Shown: positions 1 to 8,118 of the stretch, one piece after another
How positions within the stretch are numbered: the first letter of the stretch is position 1
How the letters are laid out: every line of letters begins with the position of its first letter
Assembly: GCF_009760925.1 (NCBI RefSeq)
Contig: NZ_VRLV01000019.1
Span: 1 to 64,000, forward strand
Reading direction: 5' to 3'
Source of the DNA: Nonomuraea typhae
GTDB taxonomy: Bacteria; Actinomycetota; Actinomycetes; Streptosporangiales; Streptosporangiaceae
Length of the DNA stretch: 64,000 nucleotides
Notes under the pieces: generated by a model
The model's input: only the letters and a program-made list of their open reading frames with translations
What the model was told of the DNA's origin: nothing
Databases searched by the model: none
Position numbers and translations under genes: made by a program

Positions 1-81
1 CGCCGACTGCACTCCGCATTGGGCTACCGGCCGCCCCAGGAAGTCCTCAACGAACACGATTCATCCCAGATGGCCGCGTAG
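1..81 (+). CDS. IS3-family transposase, C-terminal end (cut by window)
   Basis: An open frame runs from the window edge to a TAG at 79-81 and encodes 26 residues. They contain the block RLHSALGYRPPQEV, which is characteristic of the end of the integrase/DDE core (rve domain) of IS3-type transposases. The rest of the element lies outside the window, so I cannot tell whether it is intact. No inverted repeat for the right end of the element is obvious in the following bases. Confidence 0.75.
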   Translation, partial: RRLHSALGYRPPQEVLNEHDSSQMAA

Positions 82-82
82 G

Positions 83-292
83 CTACGCCCGCAAGCTGGC
101 TGTCCGGAAAACGCTAGGCCCCTCAGTAATGCGCATCTGTACTGGCATGTTGCGGCCCTGCCACCTGGTGTCCCTTATGAGCAGCAGCAGTATCACGCGC
201 TGATGGCGGAGAACGGGGTCGTCGAGCACACTCCAGAGGAGGCCGCTGCTTTGGGCGCGGACATCAGGAAAGCACTCAGCGCGGAAACCTAA
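83..292 (+). pseudogene. Possible C-terminal remnant of an unknown gene
   Basis: A frame stays open directly after the transposase end and stops at TAA 290-292. Its tail reads as plausible protein (YWHVAALPPGVPYEQQQYHA, then an acidic/alanine-rich helix ending KALSAET). There is no convincing start or ribosome binding site. It could be the 3' end of a gene interrupted by the insertion sequence, or a short gene starting at ATG 203. I do not recognise the family, and chance openness in GC-rich DNA cannot be excluded. Confidence 0.25.
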
Positions 293-293
293 G

Positions 294-490
294 GAACGCC
301 CAGTCCTCGCCGGACGCCCAGTCCCCTTCGGACGCCCAGTCCTCTCCGCATTCCTATCTGCTGCCGCATGCCTATTCCCTACCGGACGCCCGGCACCCGC
401 CAAGACACCTAGTCCCTGCTGAACGCCCAGTGCCCGCCAGACACCTAGTCTCCGCCGGTCGCCGAACGCCCTAACGCCCTAACGCCCAGC
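294..490. repeat. Degenerate short repeats (GACGCCCAGTCC-like)
   Basis: Gene-free stretch with at least five imperfect copies of a GACGCCCAGTCC-like word, interspersed with AGACACCTAGTC variants at irregular spacing. No coding frame with a sensible start was seen here. Its function is unknown; it resembles decayed tandem-repeat DNA. Confidence 0.5.
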
Positions 491-633
491 GTGCGCTAAA
501 CACGCGGATGGGCTCCGCACCCAGCCTGACGCCCTACCGAGCCCAGCCGCCGTGCGCTCGATGCACTCGATGCGCTCGTACGGCGAGCCGCTACCGCGCT
601 ACCGATGCCGCGGCCCACAAGCCCGACCCACAA

Positions 634-719
634 GCTTGGCCCACGAGCTTGGCCCACGAGCTTGGCCCACGAGCTTGGCCCACGAGCTTGGCCCATGAGC
701 TTGGCCCATGAGCTTGGCC
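634..719. repeat. 13-bp tandem repeat array, about 6.6 copies
   Basis: Unit GCTTGGCCCACGA repeats head to tail at exactly 13-bp steps (unit starts 634, 647, 660, 673, 686, 699, 712). The last units carry a C-to-T change (CCCATGA). The array ends 13 bp before the stop codon of the PSP1 gene on the minus strand, so it lies just downstream of that gene's 3' end. Each unit contains AGCTTGGCC, so neighbouring units could form weak hairpins. Confidence 0.9.
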
Positions 720-732
720 ACCCAGGTATCGC

Positions 733-1578
733 TCAGCCCTCAGGATTCCCGCCCTCCGGCCCGTACATCTTCTCGTGCTGCTGACGAGGTGAGCACACGG
801 ACGCCGACGGGCACGCACATCGCCGGCCGCCGTCATCCAACCGAACCATGACTGTGTCGGACGGCACGTTGTGCCCCACCACCGTGCCGTCACCCTGCGG
901 GGTGCTCACCCGGCTGCCGGCCCTGGGCATGCGGTATCGGGTCTCCACGTACAGGGGGTGCTCGTACTTCAGGCAGCACATCAACCGCCCGCACGCCCCG
1001 GCGATGCGCAGCGGGTTGACCGGCAGGTCCTGGTCCTTGGCCATGCGGACGGAGACGGGTTCGAAGTCCTTCAGGAACGTGGCGCAGCACAGGTCGCGGC
1101 CGCACGGGCCGATGCCGCCCTGGAGGCGGGCTTCGTCTCGCGGGCCGATCTGCCGGAGTTCCACGCGAGCACGCAAGTTGCGGGCCAGGTCGCGAACCAG
1201 AGCCCGGAAGTCCACCCGGTGCGGAGCGGAGAAGTAGACGGTGTAGACGTTGTCCTTGTCCAGATAGTCGACGCCGACGACCTTCATGGGCAGGGTGTGG
1301 CGTTTGATCAGGCGCTTGGAAACACTGCGAGCCTCGGCACGGCGGCGTTTGTTACTTTCGTCGCGAGCCAGGTGGTCGTCACCGGCGATACCCCCGCATA
1401 CCGGCAGGCCACCGATGTCCTCGCTGGAGTATTGGGGCGCCCAGACGCATTCCGCCACCTCGGGCCCGGCATCGGTCGGGACGAGCACCTTGTCGCCCAC
1501 CTTGGGGCTGTGCCCGCCCGGGTCGAGATAGTAGAGCCTCCCGTAGCGGGTGAAGCTCACGGCCATGATCATTCCCAT
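733..1578 (-). CDS. PSP1 C-terminal domain protein, RicT/YaaT-like
   Basis: A 281-residue cytoplasmic protein of the PSP1/RicT family. In Bacillus, RicT (YaaT) works with RicA and RicF in a complex that binds iron-sulfur clusters and affects RNA processing and development; transfer of that role to actinobacteria is inference. The central domain carries two conserved cysteine clusters, C159-GRDL-CC165 and C196-GRLM-CC202. The start at 1578 (ATG) has AGGAGG about 13 nt upstream, which is long; the in-frame ATGs at 1572 or 1566 are alternatives. In many actinobacteria this gene directly follows holB. Here the sigma-factor pair at 2207-3795 sits between them. Confidence 0.9.
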   Translation of the reverse strand: MGMIMAVSFTRYGRLYYLDPGGHSPKVGDKVLVPTDAGPEVAECVWAPQYSSEDIGGLPVCGGIAGDDHLARDESNKRRRAEARSVSKRLIKRHTLPMKVVGVDYLDKDNVYTVYFSAPHRVDFRALVRDLARNLRARVELRQIGPRDEARLQGGIGPCGRDLCCATFLKDFEPVSVRMAKDQDLPVNPLRIAGACGRLMCCLKYEHPLYVETRYRMPRAGSRVSTPQGDGTVVGHNVPSDTVMVRLDDGGRRCACPSASVCSPRQQHEKMYGPEGGNPEG

Positions 1579-1680
1579 GGGCTAGAGCTCGCCTCCTGAC
1601 AGCTTGGGGGTGCCTGTCGTTGCCACACTACGTGCGGATGCGGCCGGAACGTGAGAGGGACTAGCACTAGTTTCCCGCTC

Positions 1681-1840
1681 CTCACCCCAGGACTCCGCTC
1701 CCCGCTTGAGGACTGCGCTCCTCACCCCAGGACTGCGCTCCCCGCTTGAGGACTGCGCTCCTCACCCCAGGACTCCGCTCCCCGCTCGAGGACTGCGCTC
1801 CTCACCCCAGGACTCCGCTCCCCGCTCGAGGACTGCGCTT
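1681..1840. repeat. 40-bp tandem repeat, four near-perfect copies with decayed flanks
   Basis: Four head-to-tail 40-bp units start at 1681, 1721, 1761 and 1801 and differ by one to three bases. Each unit is itself two related 20-bp halves (CTCACCCCAGGACTCCGCTC and CCCGCTTGAGGACTGCGCTC). Degenerate copies continue to about 1935. The array lies in the 628-bp gene-free region between the 5' end of the PSP1 gene and the 3' end of the FtsX-domain gene. I see no gene in 1579-2206. Confidence 0.93.
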
Positions 1841-2206
1841 CTCACCTGAGGGAGCGCTCCTTACCCTGAGGGACCGCTCCTAACCTGAGGACTGCACTTC
1901 TCACCCGAGAGGACCAACCCCACCCGAGGGGACCCCACTGACTGTTTGCCACGGCCAGTGCTGCCAGATGAACTTGTGGGCGTGTGCCGACAACGGCGAC
2001 CGCTGGGGCGGAGGCGGCTGAGCGGCGGTAGCAGGGCGTTGTCAGTGAGGATCTCGGCGTAGGCCATGCAGGAGCGCCTCCGTAGGGCAGGGCCCCAGAA
2101 CTGACAATGCATGCCCGACGCTCCGAACCAACCCCAACCCCATGCCTTTGCCCTAGAAGCCCCAGGACCAGAGGCCATGACGCCACCCCTGGCCAGGAAG
2201 CCGATC

Positions 2207-3232
2207 TCAACAGCTCTTGGCCACCAGCGGGCAGTGGTCGACCACCGACTCAACCCCCGGCAACGATCCAAGCCGCTGGACAACCGACCGCGTGCCCACA
2301 TCAGGACTCACGAGAACCCGAAATGACTCGTTGATCTCATCCAGACCCAGCCCCTCGGCCATCCCGGCATCCTCACGTGCCCGCAGAGCAGCTGCCGCAT
2401 TCTCGAAAATGACGGACTCCACCCCAGGCAGCGACTTAAGGATCTTCCCGACCTTCGTATACACCTCCAGCCCCGGCCGTTTGCCAGGTTTGGCGGCTTT
2501 GTCCCCCTGAGCTGGTACCGCTCCACACACCGGCTCGGTCGAACCGTTGCGGCACATGAAGACCGAGATCACCCGTTCCTGCGGCCACTCCGCCGGAACC
2601 CCCACGCTCACCCTCCGGAAGTGGAGGCCGGTATCCATCACCTCTGAGACCCCGGGCATGGCCTTGATCTCGGTCACCAAACCCTCGTACGAGGTGCCGG
2701 TCACGAATGTCACCCGGAACGACTCAGGCATATCCGATTCCCGAACGGCCTTCTTGATGCTGTCCGAGAAGTTGGCGGCCATGAAGTTCTTGTAGGCGGC
2801 CCGCTGGTCTTCGAACACGACCGATTTCACGCCGGGGGCCTCGTCGAGGGCCTGACGAATCCGATCTCGCTGATCGGCGGTGATGACCTTGCCCTTGCAG
2901 GAGGCCATCGGCGAAGACTCGCCGCAGAGAAAGACGGACAGGTCCGCCCATCCCTCGCGGGCGGACCGCTGGGCTGCGGCGGCGACGATGTCGCTGTCGC
3001 CACCCGGCCCAGTGAGCAGCACCGCCGTACCCCCACCGGCCACCGCCAGCACGGCCGCCACACTCGCCACCCAGCGCAACCTGAGCCATGGCACCCGCCA
3101 CCGCACGTCGGCCGGCCTCGCCCCCGAGGCCGAAGTAGAGGCCGAACGCAACGGGCGGAGCGTCTCCGGTTCGATGACAGCCCCCGCCTCGGTCAGGGCT
3201 TCACGCAGACGTTCTTCTATCGGGCTGTTCAT
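2207..3232 (-). CDS. Anti-sigma-like membrane protein with two FtsX-type extracellular modules
   Basis: 341 residues: a cytoplasmic N-terminal region of about 53 residues, one membrane segment (about 54-74), then an outside part made of two similar modules (about 98-215 and 222-341). Each module has the pattern of the FtsX extracellular domain: SVFLC or SVFMC, a second cysteine about nine residues on, a GVKSVVFEDQRAAYKNF-like helix, and PESFRV or NESFRV. The ATG overlaps the TGA of the upstream sigma gene (ATGA), so the two are surely co-translated. Position and topology suggest a sensor or anti-sigma partner of the sigma factor (inference); no classical zinc anti-sigma motif is present. A cysteine-containing tail ends the protein. 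Confidence 0.8.
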   Translation of the reverse strand: MNSPIEERLREALTEAGAVIEPETLRPLRSASTSASGARPADVRWRVPWLRLRWVASVAAVLAVAGGGTAVLLTGPGGDSDIVAAAAQRSAREGWADLSVFLCGESSPMASCKGKVITADQRDRIRQALDEAPGVKSVVFEDQRAAYKNFMAANFSDSIKKAVRESDMPESFRVTFVTGTSYEGLVTEIKAMPGVSEVMDTGLHFRRVSVGVPAEWPQERVISVFMCRNGSTEPVCGAVPAQGDKAAKPGKRPGLEVYTKVGKILKSLPGVESVIFENAAAALRAREDAGMAEGLGLDEINESFRVLVSPDVGTRSVVQRLGSLPGVESVVDHCPLVAKSC

Positions 3233-3795
3233 GACCCCTCTCCCAGCTCCTTGGCGAGGGCGGCAAGCCCCCGGGTGATCGTGGATCGAACGGTGCCACC
3301 GCTGACCCCCATGGTCTCGGCGATCTCCCGGTCGGAGAGCTCGAAGTAGTAGCGCAGCGTCAACGCCTCCCGCTGCCGCCGCGGCAGACGGCGCAGCGCG
3401 ACCAGCACCTCACGACGCTCCTCGCCCACCAACGCCGCGTTCTCCGCCGACCAAACCGGCGGATCATAGGGCACCGGCTTCCGGAACACGGTCGCCCGCC
3501 TGCGCAGCACCGACCGGCACCCGTTGAGTACCGCCGAGCGCACATAGGCCAGCGCCTTGTCCGGATCTCGCAGCTTGCCCCGGCTGGCATGGGTACGCGT
3601 GAACGCCTCCTGCACCACGTCCTCCGCGCTGGCCTGATCGCCGACCATGAGCAGCGCCAGGCGGACCAGGTCCAGGTGATGCTCGGCGAAGATGGCCGCG
3701 ACATCGACCTGCCCGCGGGTCAGGGGTTCTCCCTGGGAGAGCAGTTCAACTTCCACATCACAGAGACGCCTGTGAGGCCCATCTGCTGCTTCCAC
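3229..3795 (-). CDS. ECF RNA polymerase sigma factor, SigE family of actinomycetes
   Basis: 188 residues with sigma region 2 (DLVRLALLMVGDQASAEDVV, about 40-60) and region 4 with its helix-turn-helix (LTLRYYFELSDREIAETMGV, C-terminal third). It matches the actinobacterial SigE-type ECF group that recruits RNA polymerase to stress promoters. The GTG at 3795 is the longest start. A second GTG at 3756 would remove 13 poorly conserved residues and is also plausible. The downstream gene overlaps by 4 bp and encodes a membrane protein, the usual layout for a sigma/anti-sigma pair. Confidence 0.9.
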   Translation of the reverse strand: MEAADGPHRRLCDVEVELLSQGEPLTRGQVDVAAIFAEHHLDLVRLALLMVGDQASAEDVVQEAFTRTHASRGKLRDPDKALAYVRSAVLNGCRSVLRRRATVFRKPVPYDPPVWSAENAALVGEERREVLVALRRLPRRQREALTLRYYFELSDREIAETMGVSGGTVRSTITRGLAALAKELGEGS

Positions 3796-3952
3796 CGAGC
3801 CATCTTCTCGCCGCCTCAGATGCCCCGCTCAGCGATCCACCCAAGATCTTGTACGGCCGGCCAACGCAACCCCACGCATCGCACTCCGGCTGAGGACACC
3901 TCCGGGGAAAGGTCACCGGGCGCGCTCCACCCCACCAAACGTGCGCCCCACT

Positions 3953-4045
3953 AGCCGACAAAGCCCACCCAACCGACAAAGCTCACCCAACCGGCTAAGT
4001 ACTCCCCAGCCGATCAAGTACCACCCAGCCGGCTAGGTGCCGCCC
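3953..4045. repeat. Degenerate 17-20-bp repeats in the holB-sigma intergenic region
   Basis: The gap 3796-4183 holds no convincing gene. Within it, five imperfect copies of a CCGACAAAGCCCACCCAA-like unit (later variants CCGGCTAAGTACTCCCC and CCGGCTAGGTGCCGCCCC) follow each other. Copy length drifts between 17 and 20 bp, so this is an eroded array rather than a regular one. Confidence 0.5.
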
Positions 4046-4183
4046 CAACCGGCGCACGAAAGGCCGTGACGGCGGGCACCACGTCCGACGTGAGAAGCGA
4101 CCCCCACGACCTACGCCCGCGCACGTCGGCGGGTGGGGTGGGCGCGGCTGCGCCGTAACAAGGCATTAGACCACCCCAGAAAC

Positions 4184-5356
4184 TCATCCCCGGAGGGAGA
4201 GCATCATTGCCTCCACCGCGATCTGCGGATTGACGTTGGCCTCCAGCCGCTCCCGGCACAACATGATCGCGTCGATCCGCCGCAACGTCTCCTCCGGCGT
4301 GCCCCCCCGAGCCTGCTGATCCAGATCGAACCGCAGATCGTCGTTGGCCAGCTCCACCCCGGCCCCGAACTGCATGGCCAGCACGTCCCGGTAATACGAC
4401 ACAAGCTCCAGCAATGCCGCATCCAGCGAGTCCCGCTTGATACGCGTGGCCCGGGACTTCTGCCGGTCCTCCAGCTCCTTCAGCGCCCCCGCGCCCCCAC
4501 GCACGAGTCCCCGGTTGAGCCCCTTACCCGTGGACCCCTCGCCGTAGATCTTGCGCAGCTCGGCCGTCTCGCTCTCGTTGAGCGTCGCGGTCGCCGCGGC
4601 CGCCTCCTCCTCGGCCGTCTTGACCAGCCGCTCTGCCGCGGTGATGCACTCCCCCACCCCGGTCAGCGCCTTGGGGATGGACAGCACGGCCTCACGCCGG
4701 GACCGCGCCCCTTCGTCCAGCGCCAGCGACCGTGCCCGGCTGATGTGCCCCTGCGCGGCCCGTGCCGCGAACTGTGCCATCGGTTCCGGCACGCTGTCGC
4801 GCGTGGCCAGCACGTGCGCGACGGCCTGGGTCCGCGGCGTCGTCAAGGTGATCACCCGGCACCGCGACCGGATGGTGATCATCATGTCGTCCGGCGCCGG
4901 CGCGCACAGCAGCCAGACGGTACGCGGCGGCGGCTCCTCGATCGCCTTCAGCACCGCGTTCTGTGCCGATTCGGTGGCCCGGTCGGCGTCCTCGAAAAGG
5001 ATCACCCGCCACCGGCCCTGAGTCGGCGCCCCCGCCGCGCGCAGGATGAGCTCGCGGGTCTGCTTCACGCCGTAGGAGAGCCCTTGCGGGCGGACCGATT
5101 CGAGGTCGGGATGTGAGCCGATCATCACCTGGTGACACTGGTCGCAGTGACCGCATCCGCCGTCGGGGCACAGCAGCGCGGCCGCGAAGGCCCGGGCGGC
5201 GTCCTCACGCCCGGTGCCCGGCGGGCCGGTGAACAGCCACGCGTGCGTCATGCCCGCGCCCCGCCCGCCCTCGACGACCTCGCGCGCGGCCGCGGCGGCA
5301 CGCGAGAGTACGGCTACCGCCTGGTCCTGGCCGACAAGGTCATCGAAGACGCCCAC
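4184..5356 (-). CDS. holB: DNA polymerase III subunit delta' (clamp-loader)
   Basis: 390 residues. Delta' is the stator of the clamp loader that places the beta sliding clamp on primed DNA. Visible features: a modified Walker A GPPGTGRE (44-51, the lysine replaced by arginine as is usual for delta'), a zinc module C63, C68, C71, C74, a FEDAD Walker-B-like stretch (121-125) and the SRC motif (164-166). A C-terminal helical collar domain with a charged insertion (about 245-310) follows. The start is GTG. The gene begins 10 bp after the stop of the MFS/tmk gene, so the two probably share a transcript. Confidence 0.95.
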   Translation of the reverse strand: MGVFDDLVGQDQAVAVLSRAAAAAREVVEGGRGAGMTHAWLFTGPPGTGREDAARAFAAALLCPDGGCGHCDQCHQVMIGSHPDLESVRPQGLSYGVKQTRELILRAAGAPTQGRWRVILFEDADRATESAQNAVLKAIEEPPPRTVWLLCAPAPDDMMITIRSRCRVITLTTPRTQAVAHVLATRDSVPEPMAQFAARAAQGHISRARSLALDEGARSRREAVLSIPKALTGVGECITAAERLVKTAEEEAAAATATLNESETAELRKIYGEGSTGKGLNRGLVRGGAGALKELEDRQKSRATRIKRDSLDAALLELVSYYRDVLAMQFGAGVELANDDLRFDLDQQARGGTPEETLRRIDAIMLCRERLEANVNPQIAVEAMMLSLRG

Positions 5357-5366
5357 GAGTGCAAGG

Positions 5367-7403
5367 TTAGTCGCGGATGGCGGGCATCGTGCCCGTGATG
5401 TCTTCGGACTCCTGCGGCACCGGGTCGGGCAGGATTTCGCGGGTCCGGTCCTGGATCTCCCTGGTGATCTCCTCGGGCGCCAGCGTGCCGTCGACGACCA
5501 GGTAGCGCTCGGGTGCGGCGGCGGCCAGCTTGCGGAACTCCTTGCGCACCCGCTCGTGGAACTCCAGTGGCTCCGACTCGATCCGGTCGGCCGCCCCGCC
5601 CAGCCGGGTCAGCCCGACCTCCGGCGGCGTGTCGATGAGCACGGTCAGATGGGGCACCAGCCCACCGGTCGCCCAGGCGTTGACCTTGGAGACGTCGGCC
5701 GGTTCGAGTGCCCGCCCAGCGCCCTGGTAGGCCAGCGAGGAGTCGACGTAGCGGTCGGTCACCACCACGGCCCCCCGCTGCAGCGCCGGCCGGATCACCT
5801 TTTCCACGTGCTCGGCCCGGTCGGCGGCGTACAGCAGCGCCTCGGCCCGTGCCGACAGCCCGCGTTCGGCCGCGTCCAGCAGGATCGCGCGCAGCCGCAT
5901 GCCGACCTTGGTGGAGCCGGGCTCGCGGGTCTGCACCACGTCGTACCCCTGATCGCGCAGCCAGATCGCGATGAGCCGGGACTGCGTGGTCTTGCCGGAG
6001 CCCTCCCCGCCCTCGAAGGCGATGAACAGGCCGGGCAGATCCTCCTCCTCACCCGGCGCGTAACGGTCGCCGCGCAGCGCCGCGACCACGTCCTCGGTGA
6101 GCGAGACGCCCTTCCTGTCGTCCATGTGGCGCAGGGCCAGGATGCCGACGACCATCGCGAGCCCGCCGCCGATCAGCAGCACCAGGTTGGAGCCGGTGAA
6201 GGTGTAGTCGAACCCGGCGAAGGCGATCGGATGCACCCCGAACAGCGCCGCCAGCGGGTTGGCCACGGCGACCACCAGCAGCAGCGTCACGCGCGCGGCC
6301 GACTGCAGGAAGGAGAAGGTACGGCCGCGCAGCGCGTCTTCGACCTCGAGCCCGATCAGCGTGTAGCCGATGATCCACGCGATGCCCGCGCAGGCGCCGA
6401 GCAGCACGGTCAGCATGACCACGAGCACCAGGTTGTGGATGAGCGCGATGGCCCCGAGCACCACGCCGGCGACCACGATCGACAACCCGAACAGGCGCCG
6501 TCGCGACAGTCCGGCCAGCAGCCTCGGCCCGAAGAACATGCCCAGCGCCATGCCGACGAAGACCGCGCCGAACACCACGCCGTAGGCGGCGTCGCCGCCC
6601 TTGAGGTCGCTGACGTACACCTTGGCCACGCCGACCACCGCGCCGCCGCCGGCGAAGGCGCCGAGCATGCCGATGACCAGGCCGCGCACCAGCCGGTTGC
6701 CGCCGATGAAACGCCAGCCCTCGACGATCTGCTTGAGCACCGACGGCGTGGAGATCGCCCCGTTGCGCCGGGGGATGTCGCGCAGCGTGAAGATCAGCCC
6801 CGCGGACACCAGGTAGGCCGCGGAGTTGATGACCAGCGCCAACCCCGTCGGCTGCATGGCGAACGGCAGCAGGTTGCGCAGCAGGTCTCCGATGACCGAC
6901 AGGACCGCGAACAACAGGGCCGCGACCGGCGCGGTGCCGTAGGTGACCAGCAGGTTGAGCTGGTTGGCCGACTCCAGCTGCTCCTTGGGCACCAGGTTGG
7001 GCACCGTCGCGTCCTTGGCCGGCACCCAGAACAGGTTGATGCACTCCACGAGGATCGTGGCGATGATGACCCACTGGTAGCTGCCGACGAACACGATCGA
7101 CAGCACCACCGCGAACCTGGCGAGGTCGGCGAAGACCATGGTCAGCCGCCGGTCGAACCGGTCGGCGAAGGCGCCCGCCAGCGGCCCGAGCAGGATCGCC
7201 GGCAACATCTTGGCGACGAAGACGCCGCCGATGGCCAGCGACTGGATGCGCGGGTCGCCCTTGGTGAGGTTTCCCGCGACCGCGGTCAGGGCCAGGATGT
7301 TCAGCCAGTCACCGAGGCTGCACACCGACATGGCCGTCCACAGCTTGCGGAAAGGGGCGTTAGCCAGCACATGTGCTGGTCTGCGTCGGCCAGGGGCGGT
7401 CAT
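5367..7403 (-). CDS. tmk: MFS transporter-dTMP kinase fusion
   Basis: About 678 residues. Residues 1-430 form a 12-helix major facilitator domain; the C-terminal part (from about 455) is a complete thymidylate kinase, phosphorylating dTMP to dTDP for DNA synthesis. The kinase has the P-loop FEGGEGSGKTTQ, the TREPGST block, TDRYVDSSLAYQG with the catalytic DR, and a lid. I chose the ATG at 7403 because the MFS helix pattern begins just after it (LWTAMSVCSLGDWLNILALT). The frame stays open up to 7517, but no ribosome binding site supports a longer form. A TACGCT hexamer 11 nt upstream raises the possibility of a leaderless mRNA. Such fusions are known in actinobacteria; the transporter's substrate is unknown. 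Confidence 0.93.
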   Translation of the reverse strand: MTAPGRRRPAHVLANAPFRKLWTAMSVCSLGDWLNILALTAVAGNLTKGDPRIQSLAIGGVFVAKMLPAILLGPLAGAFADRFDRRLTMVFADLARFAVVLSIVFVGSYQWVIIATILVECINLFWVPAKDATVPNLVPKEQLESANQLNLLVTYGTAPVAALLFAVLSVIGDLLRNLLPFAMQPTGLALVINSAAYLVSAGLIFTLRDIPRRNGAISTPSVLKQIVEGWRFIGGNRLVRGLVIGMLGAFAGGGAVVGVAKVYVSDLKGGDAAYGVVFGAVFVGMALGMFFGPRLLAGLSRRRLFGLSIVVAGVVLGAIALIHNLVLVVMLTVLLGACAGIAWIIGYTLIGLEVEDALRGRTFSFLQSAARVTLLLVVAVANPLAALFGVHPIAFAGFDYTFTGSNLVLLIGGGLAMVVGILALRHMDDRKGVSLTEDVVAALRGDRYAPGEEEDLPGLFIAFEGGEGSGKTTQSRLIAIWLRDQGYDVVQTREPGSTKVGMRLRAILLDAAERGLSARAEALLYAADRAEHVEKVIRPALQRGAVVVTDRYVDSSLAYQGAGRALEPADVSKVNAWATGGLVPHLTVLIDTPPEVGLTRLGGAADRIESEPLEFHERVRKEFRKLAAAAPERYLVVDGTLAPEEITREIQDRTREILPDPVPQESEDITGTMPAIRD

Positions 7404-7538
7404 AGTGTCAGCGTATCCAGGTGCTCGCCGGGCGTAGGAAGTCACGAGACGAGCCGGATATACCCGGCTGCTCGCGCCTGAGGGTATTACGTCCTGGGGT
7501 CCCCGCGCAGGCCACACAGCCGTAATGGGCCCCCATCG

Positions 7539-8048
7539 CTATGCCCTTAATGAGGCGTGCACCAGTGGCGCCCAGGCCCGCCGTACGGTTTCGGACAGCT
7601 CCAGCTCGCTCCAGAGGTCGATCAGCAGCACTCCGTCGACATAGCGCAGCACGTCCTCGGCGCTGCCGCCGGTCAGCACGGCCATGTAGACCTCGCGCCG
7701 GTCGTCGCGGTCGGCCAGGTCGCGCAGATTGCCCGCCGGATAGTCCACCCGGGCCAGAGCCTGGGCCGTCGGCAGCCGCGGCAGCCGGTCGGGCACATGA
7801 AAGGGCCCCTCGTGCTCGGTGAACCCGATCTTCGGCTCCAGCGCCAGATGGAAACCGGCGGCATCGAGAATTCGCCCAGCGGTCTCCAGCGTCGGTGACT
7901 TTCTGCCATGCTCGTATGCGGACAGTGTTGTGCGCGACGTGCCGCTCAGATCGGCCAGCGCGGTCTGGTTCAGACTCGCGGCCTGCCTGGCCCGTTTGAT
8001 CAACAGCCCGCCGCGTTCCGCCCAGAACCTGACATCAGGCGTTTCCAC
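7539..8048 (-). CDS. XRE-family DNA-binding regulator
   Basis: 169 residues. The N-terminal helix-turn-helix (about 12-68: LIKRARQAASLNQTALADLS, then SRTTLSAYEHGRKSPTLETA) is a classic Cro/CI-type fold. The C-terminal 90 residues are of unknown function. The start is GTG with a strong GAGGAGG 6 nt upstream. A 16-bp dyad just ahead of it (8063-8078) is a likely autoregulatory operator. Proteins of this layout often pair with a nucleotidyltransferase-type toxin, but no such partner is visible next to it, so I do not call a toxin-antitoxin system. Confidence 0.85.
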   Translation of the reverse strand: METPDVRFWAERGGLLIKRARQAASLNQTALADLSGTSRTTLSAYEHGRKSPTLETAGRILDAAGFHLALEPKIGFTEHEGPFHVPDRLPRLPTAQALARVDYPAGNLRDLADRDDRREVYMAVLTGGSAEDVLRYVDGVLLIDLWSELELSETVRRAWAPLVHASLRA

Positions 8049-8062
8049 AGCTCACCTCCTCG

Positions 8063-8078
8063 GTATCTGATGAGATAC
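8063..8078. promoter_or_regulatory. Dyad operator ahead of the XRE gene
   Basis: Perfect inverted repeat GTATCT-gatg-AGATAC, centred about 22 nt upstream of the GTG start of the XRE regulator. On the minus strand it overlaps a TAGTAT hexamer that could serve as the -10. Binding of the regulator here would block its own promoter (inference). Confidence 0.6.
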
Positions 8079-8118
8079 TAAGGTGAGAACGGTGCGTGTG
8101 TCAGCCGAACACGGAAAG

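Noticed and set aside
83-403. Minus-strand frame of 106 codons near the window start
   Set aside because: The composition is Arg/Gly/Thr repeats read from degenerate repeat DNA, with no ribosome binding site or family resemblance.
1681-1840. Possible CRISPR array
   Set aside because: The 40-bp units follow each other without unique spacers, are not palindromic in the CRISPR manner, and no cas gene is in the window. The same applies to the arrays at 634-719, 14740-14809 and 62374-62415.
7539-8048. Toxin-antitoxin pair
   Set aside because: Only the XRE-type regulator is present. The neighbouring genes are the MFS/tmk fusion and a metallophosphatase, neither of which is a toxin.
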